DNA of 64,000 nt from contig NZ_JH651379.1 in assembly GCF_000260115.1 (NCBI RefSeq), positions 1,802,501 through 1,866,500 on the forward strand, written 5' to 3'. The notes below the pieces were generated by a model. It ran no database searches. It had not been told where the DNA came from and saw only the letters and a list, made by a program, of their open reading frames with translations. This document shows positions 46,405 through 56,026 of the stretch, piece after piece. A program made the position numbers and the translations under genes. The DNA comes from Galbibacter orientalis DSM 19592 (lineage in GTDB: Bacteria > Bacteroidota > Bacteroidia > Flavobacteriales > Flavobacteriaceae). The first letter of the stretch is position 1. The number at the start of each line of letters is the position of its first letter.

Positions 46405-49383
46405 ATGCAGAATAAAGGACTTATTAGGCTGTTTGCTATTTTGTTTGGAATTGTAAGTATCTATCAACTTTCATTTACATTCGTTGCGAATAAAGTGGAT
46501 GCTGAAGCAGAAACTTATGCTTTAAACAAAATTTCAGATGCAGAAGAGAACTACGTAGCGAAGCGAGAAGCCGAAGAATCTAGGTATTTAGACTCTCTTA
46601 ATAATGAAGAGGTTTTTAACCTTGGATTTGCTCAATTTACCTACGCAGAGGTAAAAGAAAAAGAATTAAACAAAGGACTTGACCTTAAAGGAGGTATCAA
46701 TGTTATTCTTCAAATATCTGTAAAAGATATTTTAAAAGGATTGGCAAACAATACCAAAGATCCTGTTTTTAATAAAGCGCTAGCGCAAGCAGATGAGGCT
46801 TCTAAAAGCAGTCAAGACGATTATGTTGATATCTTTTTCCAAGAATTTGAGAAGGCTAGTGCTGGAGCTACAAAATTAGCTTCTCCAGATATTTTTGCTA
46901 ATAAATCCTTGAGCGAAGAAATCAATTTTCAAATGACAGATGATGAGGTAAAACCTATTATCCGTAGAAAAATTGATGAGTCTATCGTTTCAGCATTCGA
47001 AGTATTACGTAAGCGTATCGATAAATTTGGGGTTACACAACCAAATATTCAGCGTTTAGGAACTTCTGGACGTATTTTGGTAGAATTGCCAGGAGCCAAA
47101 GATGTAGCTCGTGTACAAAACTTATTACAGAGTACAGCACAATTAGAGTTTTGGGAAACTTATAAAGCAGACCAAGTAGCTCCATTTTTAATTGCTGCAA
47201 ATAATACTTTAAAAGATATTGTAAAAACAGAAACAAAAGAGGAAGTAAAAGAAGAAACTACTTCTGAAATAGATTCTCTTTTATCTGATGCTGCCGAAGA
47301 TTCTTTAGATGTTGCTAACCAAGTAAATCCGCTTTTCGATTTAATTGCTAGTGGTGGAGCACAGGGTTCTCCAGTAATTGCAATGGTTGCAACTAAAGAT
47401 ACTGCTAAATTCAATGAGTATTTAAAGATGCCTCAAGTAAGACAGCAGCTTCCTAATAATCTTCAGTATGTAAAATTTGCATGGGGAATTCCACCAAAAG
47501 ATACTCAGGTAGTTGAGTTGTATGCGTTAAAAGCTAATCGTGAGAACATTCCAGATATGAGTGGAGATGTAATTACAGATGCAGCTCAAGCATATGATAT
47601 GGCTGGAAGACCTGCAGTTTCTATGCAAATGAATTCTAGAGGAGCAAAAATATGGGAAGAACTTACAGGAAAAGCATTTAGAGAGCAAGGTAATATTGCT
47701 ATTGTTTTAGATAATATTGTTTATTCTGCACCTGGAGTTTCTAAAGGAGCTATCTCTGGTGGTAATTCTGAAATTTCTGGAAACTTTACCTTAGAAGAAG
47801 CAGACGATTTAGCAAATGTACTTAGAGCTGGTAAATTACCAGCATCTGCAGATATTATCCAATCGGAAGTTGTTGGACCATCATTAGGGCAAGAAGCTAT
47901 AGATAGTGGAATGTTCTCTTTTATGGTTGCAATGGTATTGGTTTTAGTATGGATGCTTGTTTATTACGGTAGAGCAGGGATATTTGCAGATATTGCACTA
48001 GTATTTAATATTGTATTAATATTTGGAGTATTGGCTGGTTTAGGTGCGGTACTTACATTACCAGGTATTGCCGGTATCGTTTTAACAATTGGTATGTCGG
48101 TGGATGCTAACGTAATTATATTTGAGCGTATTAAGGAAGAATTAAGAGCTGGAAAAGGACAAATGCAAGCAATTGCAGATGGATTTAGCAATGCACTTTC
48201 TTCAATTCTTGATGCAAACATTACAACAGGTTTAACAGCAATTATTTTATTGTTATTCGGAACAGGACCAATTCAAGGTTTTGCTACCACTTTAATAATA
48301 GGTATTGCTACGTCATTATTTACAGCAATTTTTGTAACTAGATTATTAATTGAGTGGAATGTAAGAGGAGGTAAAAATCCGTTAACATTTACTACAGCAG
48401 TTACAAGTGCATTGCCTAAAAATCCTAATTTCGATTTCTTATCGAAACGTAAGATGGCTTATATTATCTCAGGTATTTTAATCTTAATTAGTTTAACATC
48501 TTTATTTACTAAAGGTTTAGAAGGTGGGGTAGATTTTGTTGGAGGACGTTCGTACCAAGTACGTTTTGTAAACCCAGTGAATCCATCTGAGATTGCGGCA
48601 GATTTAAATGATGTATTTGGAAATACAGAGGTAAAAACTTTTGGAGATGCTAATCAGGTTAAAATCACCACTAAATATAAGGTTGATGAAGAAGGAACTG
48701 CTGTAGATCAAGAAATCCAAAATAGTCTTTATGAAGCCGTTAAAAAGCATCTTCCAGAAGGAATAACTTATGAAGACTTTTCTAAAGGAAGTGGAATTGA
48801 TAAAATCGGAATCTTACAATCTTTAAAAGTAGGACCTACAATTGCAGATGATATTAAGAAAAATGCTATTTGGGCAATTATCGGATCGTTAGCAGTAGTG
48901 TTCTTATACATCTTATTGCGTTTCCGTAGATGGCAATTCTCATTAGGAGCTGTAGCTGCAGTATTCCATGATGTATTGATAGTATTAGGAATTTTCTCAA
49001 TTACATCTAGTATTATGCCATTTAATATGGAGGTAGATCAAGCATTTATTGCGGCAATCCTTACTGTAATTGGATATTCGTTAAATGATACCGTTATTGT
49101 ATTTGACCGTATTAGAGAAGTGGTTAGAGAGAAAGGATGGAGAGGCGGAGATAATGCTAACGAAGCCTTGAATAGTACGTTGAGTAGAACATTAAATACT
49201 TCGTTAACTACTTTAGTGGTATTATTAGCAATCTTTATTTTTGGAGGTGAATCTTTAAGAGGATTTATGTTTGCAATGATTGTTGGTATTGCGGTAGGTA
49301 CATATTCTTCATTGTTTATTGCAACTCCTGTTATGTTTGATACATTAAAGGATAAAGGAAATAAGAAGAAAGAAGTTCAATAG
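46405..49383 (+). CDS. secDF: Bifunctional protein translocase subunit SecDF
   Basis: A 992-residue fusion of SecD and SecF, which use the proton gradient to pull secreted proteins through SecYEG. The SecD half has a first helix (LIRLFAILFGIVSIYQLSF), the DLKGGINVIL motif near 95, a long periplasmic P1 domain with a bulged insertion, then the first helix bundle (about 505-660; VLTIGMSVDANVIIFERIKEE). The SecF half begins about 680 with FLSKRKMAYIISGILILIS, GLEGGVDFVGGRSYQVRF, and the second bundle ends with YSLNDTVIVFDRIREVVRE and the last helices. The fused form is usual in Bacteroidota. Own promoter and terminator are present. Confidence 0.97.
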   Translation: MQNKGLIRLFAILFGIVSIYQLSFTFVANKVDAEAETYALNKISDAEENYVAKREAEESRYLDSLNNEEVFNLGFAQFTYAEVKEKELNKGLDLKGGINVILQISVKDILKGLANNTKDPVFNKALAQADEASKSSQDDYVDIFFQEFEKASAGATKLASPDIFANKSLSEEINFQMTDDEVKPIIRRKIDESIVSAFEVLRKRIDKFGVTQPNIQRLGTSGRILVELPGAKDVARVQNLLQSTAQLEFWETYKADQVAPFLIAANNTLKDIVKTETKEEVKEETTSEIDSLLSDAAEDSLDVANQVNPLFDLIASGGAQGSPVIAMVATKDTAKFNEYLKMPQVRQQLPNNLQYVKFAWGIPPKDTQVVELYALKANRENIPDMSGDVITDAAQAYDMAGRPAVSMQMNSRGAKIWEELTGKAFREQGNIAIVLDNIVYSAPGVSKGAISGGNSEISGNFTLEEADDLANVLRAGKLPASADIIQSEVVGPSLGQEAIDSGMFSFMVAMVLVLVWMLVYYGRAGIFADIALVFNIVLIFGVLAGLGAVLTLPGIAGIVLTIGMSVDANVIIFERIKEELRAGKGQMQAIADGFSNALSSILDANITTGLTAIILLLFGTGPIQGFATTLIIGIATSLFTAIFVTRLLIEWNVRGGKNPLTFTTAVTSALPKNPNFDFLSKRKMAYIISGILILISLTSLFTKGLEGGVDFVGGRSYQVRFVNPVNPSEIAADLNDVFGNTEVKTFGDANQVKITTKYKVDEEGTAVDQEIQNSLYEAVKKHLPEGITYEDFSKGSGIDKIGILQSLKVGPTIADDIKKNAIWAIIGSLAVVFLYILLRFRRWQFSLGAVAAVFHDVLIVLGIFSITSSIMPFNMEVDQAFIAAILTVIGYSLNDTVIVFDRIREVVREKGWRGGDNANEALNSTLSRTLNTSLTTLVVLLAIFIFGGESLRGFMFAMIVGIAVGTYSSLFIATPVMFDTLKDKGNKKKEVQ

Positions 49384-49410
49384 AACAAAAAAATCTATAT
49401 AATATTTTAA

Positions 49411-49441
49411 AAGACTGTCTGAAAAGGCAGTCTTTTTTTTG
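49411..49441 (+). terminator. Terminator of secDF
   Basis: AAGACTGTCT (49411-49420) pairs with AGGCAGTCTT (49425-49434) over a GAAA tetraloop, followed by a run of T. Confidence 0.9.
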
Positions 49442-49442
49442 T

Positions 49443-49530
49443 AATAGCGATTGTAGTGAATAGCTTTTGGCAAACTTTAGTTTGTGGTTTGCCAAATACT
49501 AGCAGCGGAAAGCGCGGTGGACACCTTTTT
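49443..49530. repeat. REP-like palindromic element upstream of metE
   Basis: A perfect 10-bp stem TTTGGCAAAC (49466-49475) / GTTTGCCAAA (49487-49496) with an 11-nt loop is flanked by TAGCGATTGTAGTGAATAGC on the left and CTAGCAGCGGAAAGCGCGG on the right. The GTAG tetranucleotide near a hairpin is the layout of REP elements. I recall similar flanks in other flavobacterial genomes; no second copy was seen in this window. No T run follows, so it is not a terminator. Confidence 0.55.
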
Positions 49531-49590
49531 TTGGTGGCCAATTACCCTAATTATTTTTATAACATTTATAGCTAGTGGTGTTTTTAAAGT

Positions 49591-49623
49591 TTGTGTTTTC
49601 TAGAAATATATTACGTAGCTTTG
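49591..49623 (+). promoter_or_regulatory. Promoter of the metE riboswitch transcript
   Basis: TTG at 49591-49593, 22 bp, then TAGCTTTG at 49616-49623. The expected transcript start is just before the aptamer at about 49659. Confidence 0.6.
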
Positions 49624-49658
49624 TGCTTTAATTGGTTCTTTACATATTGATCAATCTA

Positions 49659-49823
49659 ATTGCGGTTCTGCTTAAGGTAGAATAATAGGGAATTGTGTGA
49701 AAATCACAAGCTGTCGCGCAACTGTAAGTAACGAAAAAGTTTTTATCAATTAATCCACTGTTTTGAAAAGTTCAAAATGGGAAGGAGGTAAAAATGTTAC
49801 AAGCCAGGAGACCTGCCGAAATT
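49659..49823 (+). ncRNA. Cobalamin riboswitch controlling metE
   Basis: The conserved aptamer parts are all present in order: the GCGGTTCTGC start, the AGGGAATTGTGTG...CACAAGCTGTCGCGCAACTGTAA core (49688-49726 region), GGGAAGGAGG and the closing GCCAGGAGACCTGCCGAAATT (49803-49822). This RNA binds adenosyl- or related cobalamin and normally shuts off the gene behind it. The expression platform follows: CAATAATCA (49852-49860) can pair with TGATTGTTG (49906-49914), ahead of TTTTTA, which would act as a terminator. The metE start is at 49975. Confidence 0.95.
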
Positions 49824-49974
49824 AAAATGATGATGCTTTCGCGACCTAAAGCAATAATCAAGAATTGATAGTTTAACACGCATTTTAATGGGTGAAATTT
49901 GCTATTGATTGTTGTTTTTAGTCGGAAAGTGCTTTGTGAAAATCCAAAGTGTTTAACAGATTAAAAACAAAAAA

Positions 49975-52290
49975 ATGATCACACAAAATTTGGGCTACCC
50001 GCGTATAGGTGCCAAAAGAGAGCTTAAAAAAGCTTGTGAACAATATTGGTCTGGAAAGATTGATATTTCTGCCTTATTACAAGAAGGAAAACGAATCCGA
50101 GAAGAAAATTGGAAGTTGCAAAAGCAAACAGGGATTGACTTAATTCCTGTTAACGATTTTTCGTTTTACGACCAAGTCTTGGATATGACGCAAACTGTTG
50201 GAGCCATTCCAAAACGTTATTCTGATGTCTTTTTAGAAGAAGAAAATCCACTAGATCTTTATTTTGCCATGGCGCGTGGCTACCAGCATAATGGATTTGA
50301 TATTACGGCTATGGAAATGACAAAATGGTTTGATACAAATTACCATTATATAGTTCCAGAATTTTACCAAGACCAAAAGTTTTCATTAACATCTACTAAG
50401 TTTTTAGATGAGTTTTTAGAAGCAAAATCGTTAGGAATTAATGCAAAGCCTGTGTTTGTTGGGCCTGTTTCTTATTTATTGTTAGGAAAAGAAAAAGATA
50501 AAGGCTTTAATCGTTTGCAATTAATAGATAAATTGTTGCCTGTTTATCTTGAAATCTTGTCTAAACTGACTGAAAACGGTGCTGAATGGGTTCAGTTTGA
50601 TGAACCTTTTTTAGTGATGGATCTTACGGAGGCGGAAAAAGAAGTATATCAATCTGTTTATAAAACCATAGCAGCTCGTTTTCCTGAATTAAAAATTGTT
50701 TTAGCAACTTATTTTGGCGCACTAGAGGATAATACGGAGTGGGTGGTTAAGCTTCCGGTAAATGTATTGCACTTGGATTTGGTAAGAGGAGAAAATCAAT
50801 TAGACTCTGTGTTAAAAAGCATTCCAGATTCTTTAAAATTGTCTTTAGGAGTTGTTGATGGAAGGAATATTTGGAAGAATAATTTTGAGAATTCCCTCTC
50901 TTTAATTAAGAAAGCAGTATTGGCAATAGGGGAAGATAGGTTGATGCTTGCTCCATCTTGTTCGCTATTGCATTCGCCTTTTGATTTGGAGAATGAAACA
51001 GACGAAACTACACTTTCTTTGGAGGTTAAAAATTGGATGGCATTTGCAAAACAGAAAATTAAGGAAGTTGTTGTGTTAGCAGATTTAGGAGCTAACACTC
51101 CTTCTGATGAGACAAAAATTGCTTTTGAAGCTAATAAAAAAGCAATGCTTTCTAAGCAGGAGTCAAAACTTATTCATAAAGCAGCTGTTCAAAAAGCAGT
51201 ACATAATATAACGGAAGATTTAAGTAAGCGTACAAGTAAATTTGAAGCAAGGCAAGTATTGCAGCAAAACAGTTTAAGGCTTCCATTATTTCCAACTACG
51301 ACTATTGGTTCTTTTCCGCAAACAAAAGATGTAAGGTTGTTGCGTTCTCAATTAAAAAGGAATGTTCTTTCTGAGGAGGCGTATGAAAAAGCAATTAAAG
51401 CTGAAATTGAAAACGCTATAAAATGGCAAGAAGAGATTGGATTAGATGTGCTTGTTCATGGGGAGTTTGAAAGAAATGATATGGTAGAATATTTTGGGGA
51501 GCAGCTTGAAGGTTTTGCATTCACTAAATTTGGATGGGTACAGAGTTATGGTTCTAGAGCTGTAAAACCTCCAATTATTTATGGAGATGTAGATAGAGTA
51601 AACCCGATGACGGTGGCTTGGACAGCTTACGCTCAAGAGCAAACAGATTTACCTGTAAAAGGGATGCTAACGGGGCCAGTCACCATTTTACAATGGTCAT
51701 TTGTAAGGAACGATCAGTCGAGAGAAAAGACAACAAACCAGATTGCATTGGCTATCCGGAAGGAAGTTCAGGATTTAGAAAAAGCTGGAATAAAAATTAT
51801 TCAAATTGATGAACCTGCTATTCGAGAAGGACTGCCTTTAAGAAGAGATGCTTGGCAAGCCTATTTAGATTGGGCTATAAAAGCTTTTAGGATAAGTGCG
51901 TCTGGCGTTGAAGATGAAACGCAAATCCATACACATATGTGTTATTCTGAATTTAATGATATTATAGAGAGCATTGCAGCGATGGATGCGGATGTTATTA
52001 CCATAGAAACGTCTCGTTCTCAAATGGAGTTGCTCGATGCTTTTGTAGATTTTAAATATCCAAATGAGATAGGTCCAGGGGTGTATGATATCCATTCGCC
52101 AAGAGTTCCAAACAAAGAGGAAATGGAAGATCTAATTAAGAAAGCTGCAGCTTTAATTCCTGTAAGAAACTTATGGGTTAATCCAGATTGCGGACTTAAA
52201 ACGCGTGGTTGGCAGGAAACAAATGATGCTTTAGTGGAAATGGTAGGTGCTGCAAAAGCACTTAGAGAAAAGTATCAGGTAGAAGTTTAG
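49975..52290 (+). CDS. metE: Cobalamin-independent methionine synthase
   Basis: A 771-residue enzyme transferring a methyl group from methyltetrahydropteroyl-triglutamate to homocysteine. The N-terminal duplicated half and the catalytic C-terminal half are both complete. The zinc-binding residues are His654 and Cys656 in HMCYSEF and Cys739 in NPDCGLKTRGW, in line with His641, Cys643 and Cys726 of E. coli MetE. Control by the cobalamin riboswitch means the gene is on only when vitamin B12 is scarce, which implies a B12-dependent MetH elsewhere in the genome. It is monocistronic. Confidence 0.98.
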   Translation: MITQNLGYPRIGAKRELKKACEQYWSGKIDISALLQEGKRIREENWKLQKQTGIDLIPVNDFSFYDQVLDMTQTVGAIPKRYSDVFLEEENPLDLYFAMARGYQHNGFDITAMEMTKWFDTNYHYIVPEFYQDQKFSLTSTKFLDEFLEAKSLGINAKPVFVGPVSYLLLGKEKDKGFNRLQLIDKLLPVYLEILSKLTENGAEWVQFDEPFLVMDLTEAEKEVYQSVYKTIAARFPELKIVLATYFGALEDNTEWVVKLPVNVLHLDLVRGENQLDSVLKSIPDSLKLSLGVVDGRNIWKNNFENSLSLIKKAVLAIGEDRLMLAPSCSLLHSPFDLENETDETTLSLEVKNWMAFAKQKIKEVVVLADLGANTPSDETKIAFEANKKAMLSKQESKLIHKAAVQKAVHNITEDLSKRTSKFEARQVLQQNSLRLPLFPTTTIGSFPQTKDVRLLRSQLKRNVLSEEAYEKAIKAEIENAIKWQEEIGLDVLVHGEFERNDMVEYFGEQLEGFAFTKFGWVQSYGSRAVKPPIIYGDVDRVNPMTVAWTAYAQEQTDLPVKGMLTGPVTILQWSFVRNDQSREKTTNQIALAIRKEVQDLEKAGIKIIQIDEPAIREGLPLRRDAWQAYLDWAIKAFRISASGVEDETQIHTHMCYSEFNDIIESIAAMDADVITIETSRSQMELLDAFVDFKYPNEIGPGVYDIHSPRVPNKEEMEDLIKKAAALIPVRNLWVNPDCGLKTRGWQETNDALVEMVGAAKALREKYQVEV

Positions 52291-52354
52291 TTTTTGCTTT
52301 CCAAACTTCGAGTATTTGCTTCGAGGTTATTTATATTTAACTGGTCTTTTTTAT

Positions 52355-52387
52355 GCTTGTCGGAATGTAAAACCACTTCCGACAGGC
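52355..52387. terminator. Hairpin between convergent metE and the DUF192 gene
   Basis: GCTTGTCGGAA pairs with TTCCGACAGGC (one wobble). No clear T run follows on either strand, so a termination role is uncertain. Confidence 0.35.
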
Positions 52388-52396
52388 AAGACTGGT

Positions 52397-52891
52397 TTAC
52401 ATTTCAGAATAATGTATACTGTCGCCTACTTTAAGACTCCATGTATCTGCCATTCTTCCGTTTAATTCTAAAACATATTGTGCAGGAGCATTAGAAGGAA
52501 GGGAAGACTCATTCATTGGGTGTGCATTTTTAACCATGCTAACAATCTTCATTTTATTGCTGATATAAATGATATCCAAAGGGATTTCAGTATTTTTCAT
52601 ATAAAAATAACGAGGTTGCTCATCTTTAAAAATAAAAAGCATTCCTTGTTTTTTTTCCATTGAAGAACGATACATTAGTCCAGTTTGACGTTCGTATTCA
52701 TTATCGGCAATTTCAATATCTATTTTGGAAACTATAATAGAATCTTTACGAGAAATGGATAATTCCCCTTCTTTAGTAAAAGAAACTTCTTCTGTTTTTA
52801 CCTCTTTTTGTGAGGAATTAGTGTTGCAACTTACTAACGATAAACAAAGTACAACAAAAGCTAGAATAATACGAACTAAAACGTTTATCAT
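52397..52891 (-). CDS. DUF192 domain lipoprotein
   Basis: The open frame extends to 52963, but the ATG at 52889-52891 gives MINVLVRIILAFVVLCLSLVSCNTNSS, a lipoprotein signal with lipobox Cys22, and overlaps the lgt stop by 4 bp (ATGA), so I choose it: 164 residues. The DUF192 domain (about 50-164) is recognisable by EIADNEYERQTGLMYRSSME, GMLFIFKDEQPRYFYMKNTE, LDIIYISNKMKIVSMVKNAH and the YVLELNGRMADTWSLKVGD end. DUF192 proteins are small periplasmic beta-barrels of unknown role. It is the last gene of the cysS-yidD-lgt run. Confidence 0.88.
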   Translation of the reverse strand: MINVLVRIILAFVVLCLSLVSCNTNSSQKEVKTEEVSFTKEGELSISRKDSIIVSKIDIEIADNEYERQTGLMYRSSMEKKQGMLFIFKDEQPRYFYMKNTEIPLDIIYISNKMKIVSMVKNAHPMNESSLPSNAPAQYVLELNGRMADTWSLKVGDSIHYSEM

Positions 52892-53718
52892 GATACCTTT
52901 TTTGATGATTTGTAGAAAAACATAAGGTATAATCCAAAAAGAACAAAAGGAATACTTAACCACTGTCCAGTAGAGAATACGCCAAGAGCCGATTCAAACC
53001 CGCCTTGAGATTTTTTATAGAATTCTGCAATAAAACGCACTGTCCAAGTAAGTACTAGCCAAAGACCGAACATATAACCAAGGTTGTCTTTTTTGTCGGT
53101 TTTCCAATACGTATATAATAAAGCAATAAATACAAATACATAGCCAAAAGCCTCATAGAGTTGTGCTGGATGTCTAGGGAAGGTTTCTCCTAATTGCTTA
53201 AAAATTACTCCGTAATCTGAGCCTGTTGGTTTTCCTACAATTTCAGAATTAAAAAAGTTTCCAAGTCTAACAAAAACTCCACCTATGGCTACGGGAATTG
53301 TAATTCTATCTAGAATCCATAGCATTGGTTTTTTAATAACTTTTTTGCTGTACAAGTACATAGCTATAATAACTCCAATAGCTGCACCATGACTAGCAAG
53401 GCCTCTAAAACCTGTAAATTCAAATGAGGGGCTAAATTTAACAGGGAGGATAATGCTAAGAGGGTCTTCTAAAAACATGCTTGGTTCGTAGAAAATAAAA
53501 TGCCCTAATCGAGCACCAATAAGCACAGAAAGCACCATGTAAATAAACAGAGAATCTAGCGCTTCTTCAGACTGATTTTCATTTTTATATACTTTCTTCA
53601 TTAAGAACCAGCCTAATGAAAAAGCAATAACAAACATTAAACTGTAATAACGTAATTGGAAAAAACCAAGGTCTAAGAGAACCCCGTTAGGATCCCAAGT
53701 GATACTTAAAAAGTGCAT
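52888..53718 (-). CDS. lgt: Prolipoprotein diacylglyceryl transferase
   Basis: A 276-residue inner-membrane enzyme that transfers diacylglycerol to the lipobox Cys of prolipoproteins, the first step of lipoprotein maturation. Seven hydrophobic helices are visible. Key motifs are the FTGFRGLASHGAAIGVI segment (the H-GG-like site), RLGNFFNSEIVG (the family signature, with the essential Asn/Glu) and FPRHPAQLYEA. The N-terminal YYSLMFVIAFSLGWFLMKK helix is normal. The window contains several lipoproteins that would be its substrates. The next gene starts 4 bp inside its end. Confidence 0.95.
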   Translation of the reverse strand: MHFLSITWDPNGVLLDLGFFQLRYYSLMFVIAFSLGWFLMKKVYKNENQSEEALDSLFIYMVLSVLIGARLGHFIFYEPSMFLEDPLSIILPVKFSPSFEFTGFRGLASHGAAIGVIIAMYLYSKKVIKKPMLWILDRITIPVAIGGVFVRLGNFFNSEIVGKPTGSDYGVIFKQLGETFPRHPAQLYEAFGYVFVFIALLYTYWKTDKKDNLGYMFGLWLVLTWTVRFIAEFYKKSQGGFESALGVFSTGQWLSIPFVLFGLYLMFFYKSSKKVS

Positions 53719-53814
53719 TCTCGTTTATTTTGAGGTAAATATAACTAATTGATGGTTTATGAAGAAGTGTTTTTTCTTATATAAAGTTAAAACTATCTAA
53801 ACAAATAAATTGAA

Positions 53815-54054
53815 TTAAGGAACAGGATCATAGCCAGAACCTCCCCATGGGCCGCAGCTTAATATTCTTTTAATAGAGAGCCAACCGCCTTTAAAAAGGC
53901 CATGCTTTTTAAGTGCTTCCAAGGTGTATTGAGAGCAAGTAGGAGAATAGCGACAAGTGGCAGGGGTAAAAGGCGATATAGCCGCCTGATAAAAGCGAAC
54001 TAAAAAAATAAAAGGCGCTATAAGAATTTTCTTTAAAATAATTTTAAGCTTAAT
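53815..54054 (-). CDS. yidD: Membrane protein insertion efficiency factor YidD (non-AUG start)
   Basis: A 79-residue protein read from the minus strand. The family signature is unmistakable: [59 protein letters not shown] and the end SGYDPVP. YidD helps YidC insert membrane proteins. There is no ATG, GTG or TTG between the in-frame stop TAA just upstream (54060-54058) and the conserved core, so the best start is an ATT at 54054-54052 ([14 protein letters not shown] follows). It lies between cysS (55 bp upstream) and lgt (96 bp downstream) on the same strand, a usual Bacteroidota arrangement. Confidence 0.88.
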   Translation of the reverse strand: MKLKIILKKILIAPFIFLVRFYQAAISPFTPATCRYSPTCSQYTLEALKKHGLFKGGWLSIKRILSCGPWGGSGYDPVP

Positions 54055-54109
54055 AGTTTATAAAATGAAGGTTTTGGTTGTAATGTAATTTTTGACCAAA
54101 ACCTAAAGC

Positions 54110-55594
54110 TTAGTTTAAACTAAACGTAGTACCGTCTTTACCATCTTTTAGTTCAACTCCTAAAGCTGCTAATTGATCTCTAATTTTATCTGAAGTAGCA
54201 AAGTCTTTATTAGCTCTTGCTTCTGCACGAAGCTGAATTAATAGCTCTACAGTTCCAGTTAATTTATCAGAAGAATTATCTTGAGCGCTTCTTTCGTCTT
54301 GCAAGCCAAGAACTTCAAAAATAAAAGCTTGCATGGTTTCCTTTATAATTGCTAAATCTTCTTGTGTAATAGTAGCTTTCTCTTCTTTTATAAGGTTGAT
54401 TTGCTTTACAGCTTCAAAAAGATTTGCTATTAGAATCGGACTATTAAAGTCATCATTCATAGCATCATAGCAACTTTGTTTCCATAGTTTACTATCAAAA
54501 CTAGAAGAACTTCCTGTTTTTAAATTGTCAATTGTGTGGAAGGCATCCATAAGGCGGTTAAACCCTTTTTCGGATGCTATAAGAGCTTCATTACTAAAAT
54601 CTAAAATACTACGATAATTGGCTTGAAGCATAAAAAAACGAGTAACAGATGGGGTAAAAGCCTTGTCTAAAATGTCGTTGTTGCCTGTAAAAATTTCATT
54701 TGGTAAGATATTATTGCCAGTAGATTTAGCCATTTTCTTTCCATTTAAAGTAAGAAGATTGGCGTGCATCCAATAGTTTACGGGACTAATACCTGTGGAG
54801 GCTTCCGCTTGTGCTATTTCACATTCGTGGTGTGGGAATTTTAGATCCATTCCCCCTCCGTGGATATCAAAATGATCTCCTAGGTATTTGGTACTCATAG
54901 TAGTACATTCTAAATGCCATCCAGGGAAACCATCACTCCAAGGAGAAGGCCAACGCATTATGTGTTGCGGTTCTGCTTTTTTCCAAAGCGCAAAATCCTG
55001 CGGGTTTTTCTTTTCAGATTGTCCAGCGGTTTCGCGGGTGTTATGTATAAGGTCTTCTACTTTACGTTTGCTCAGTTTTCCGTATTCATTAGTTTCGTTA
55101 AACTTTAAAACGTCAAAATAAACAGAGCCATTTACAACATATGCAAAGCCATTATCTATAATTTCATTGATTACCTCTATTTGTTCAATAATATGTCCTG
55201 TAGCTGTTGGCTCAATACTAGGAGGTAAATTATTGAATTTATTGAGGGTATTGTGGAAGTCAACAGTATAGCGTTGCACTACTTCCATAGGTTCAATCTG
55301 TTCTAAACGTGCTTTTTTTGCAATCCTATCTTCCCCTACATCGGCATCGTTTTCTAAATGGCCTGCATCGGTGATATTTCTTACATAGCGAACTTTGTAT
55401 CCTAAGTGTTTAAGGTATCTAAAAACTAAATCAAAAGACATAAAAGTCCTAACATTGCCTAAATGAACATTGCTGTAAACAGTCGGGCCGCAAACATACA
55501 TTCCTACATAACCTTCCGTAATTGGTTTAAAAACTTCTTTCTCTCCAGTAATCGAATTGTAAATTTTTAATTCGTTAGTTTGATATAGTTGCAT
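54110..55594 (-). CDS. cysS: Cysteinyl-tRNA synthetase
   Basis: A 494-residue class-I synthetase that charges tRNA-Cys. The HIGH-like motif is VHLGNVRT (43-50) and the first zinc ligand is Cys35 in MYVCGPTVY; the further ligands lie in [11 protein letters not shown] and the [18 protein letters not shown] stretch. The second catalytic motif is KMAKSTGN (normal KMSKS variant of this enzyme). The C-terminal anticodon-binding helices end with [20 protein letters not shown] and the usual KDGKDGTTF. It is upstream of yidD and lgt on the same strand. Confidence 0.97.
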   Translation of the reverse strand: MQLYQTNELKIYNSITGEKEVFKPITEGYVGMYVCGPTVYSNVHLGNVRTFMSFDLVFRYLKHLGYKVRYVRNITDAGHLENDADVGEDRIAKKARLEQIEPMEVVQRYTVDFHNTLNKFNNLPPSIEPTATGHIIEQIEVINEIIDNGFAYVVNGSVYFDVLKFNETNEYGKLSKRKVEDLIHNTRETAGQSEKKNPQDFALWKKAEPQHIMRWPSPWSDGFPGWHLECTTMSTKYLGDHFDIHGGGMDLKFPHHECEIAQAEASTGISPVNYWMHANLLTLNGKKMAKSTGNNILPNEIFTGNNDILDKAFTPSVTRFFMLQANYRSILDFSNEALIASEKGFNRLMDAFHTIDNLKTGSSSSFDSKLWKQSCYDAMNDDFNSPILIANLFEAVKQINLIKEEKATITQEDLAIIKETMQAFIFEVLGLQDERSAQDNSSDKLTGTVELLIQLRAEARANKDFATSDKIRDQLAALGVELKDGKDGTTFSLN

Positions 55595-55636
55595 TTTATT
55601 GTTTAGTCGTTAAGTAGTTATTTAATTGACGTTTGT

Positions 55637-55995
55637 TTATTTTTTACTAAGATAATAGTTTCTTAATGAATTTATTTTATTGGTTATCTTTTCAATAACT
55701 TTTCTAATACGGTCATAATCTTCTTCGGAAACATAGTTTAGTTCTTTAGCAATAATAATCAAATTTAAGGTTTTGGATCTATATGCTATTACCATAATCG
55801 AGTTCGGTTTTTGTGCGTATGTTTGCTTGAACCTTCAGCAATATTTGAGGTAATAGATAAAGAGCTACGTTGAAGTTGAGATGTGAAATTAAAACTTTCA
55901 AAACTTGGAAAACTTTTGGCCAATAAGTAGATTTCTTTAATCAATTCTTTGGATTCAACCCAAACCTTTAATTTTTCGAAAGCATATTGATGCAT
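55637..55995 (-). pseudogene. Broken four-helix-bundle protein gene (23S rRNA IVP type)
   Basis: The first 68 codons (MHQYAFEKLKVWVESKELIK ... SNIAEGSSKHTHKNRTRLW) match the N-terminal half of the four-helix-bundle family, with its SNIAEG signature, and then hit a stop. The last part of the family (RSKTLNLIIIAKELNYVSEE, DYDRIRKVIEKITNKINSL) continues in another frame to a stop at 55637. Residues linking the halves are missing, so the gene carries a deletion with frameshift. It lies between folE and cysS, interrupting an otherwise ordinary gene run. Confidence 0.85.
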
Positions 55996-56026
55996 AGCGA
56001 CCTTTTTATAAATTATTCCTTTATAG

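Noticed and set aside
46405-49383. SecD-SecF fusion as an oddity
   Set aside because: The fused form is normal in Bacteroidota.
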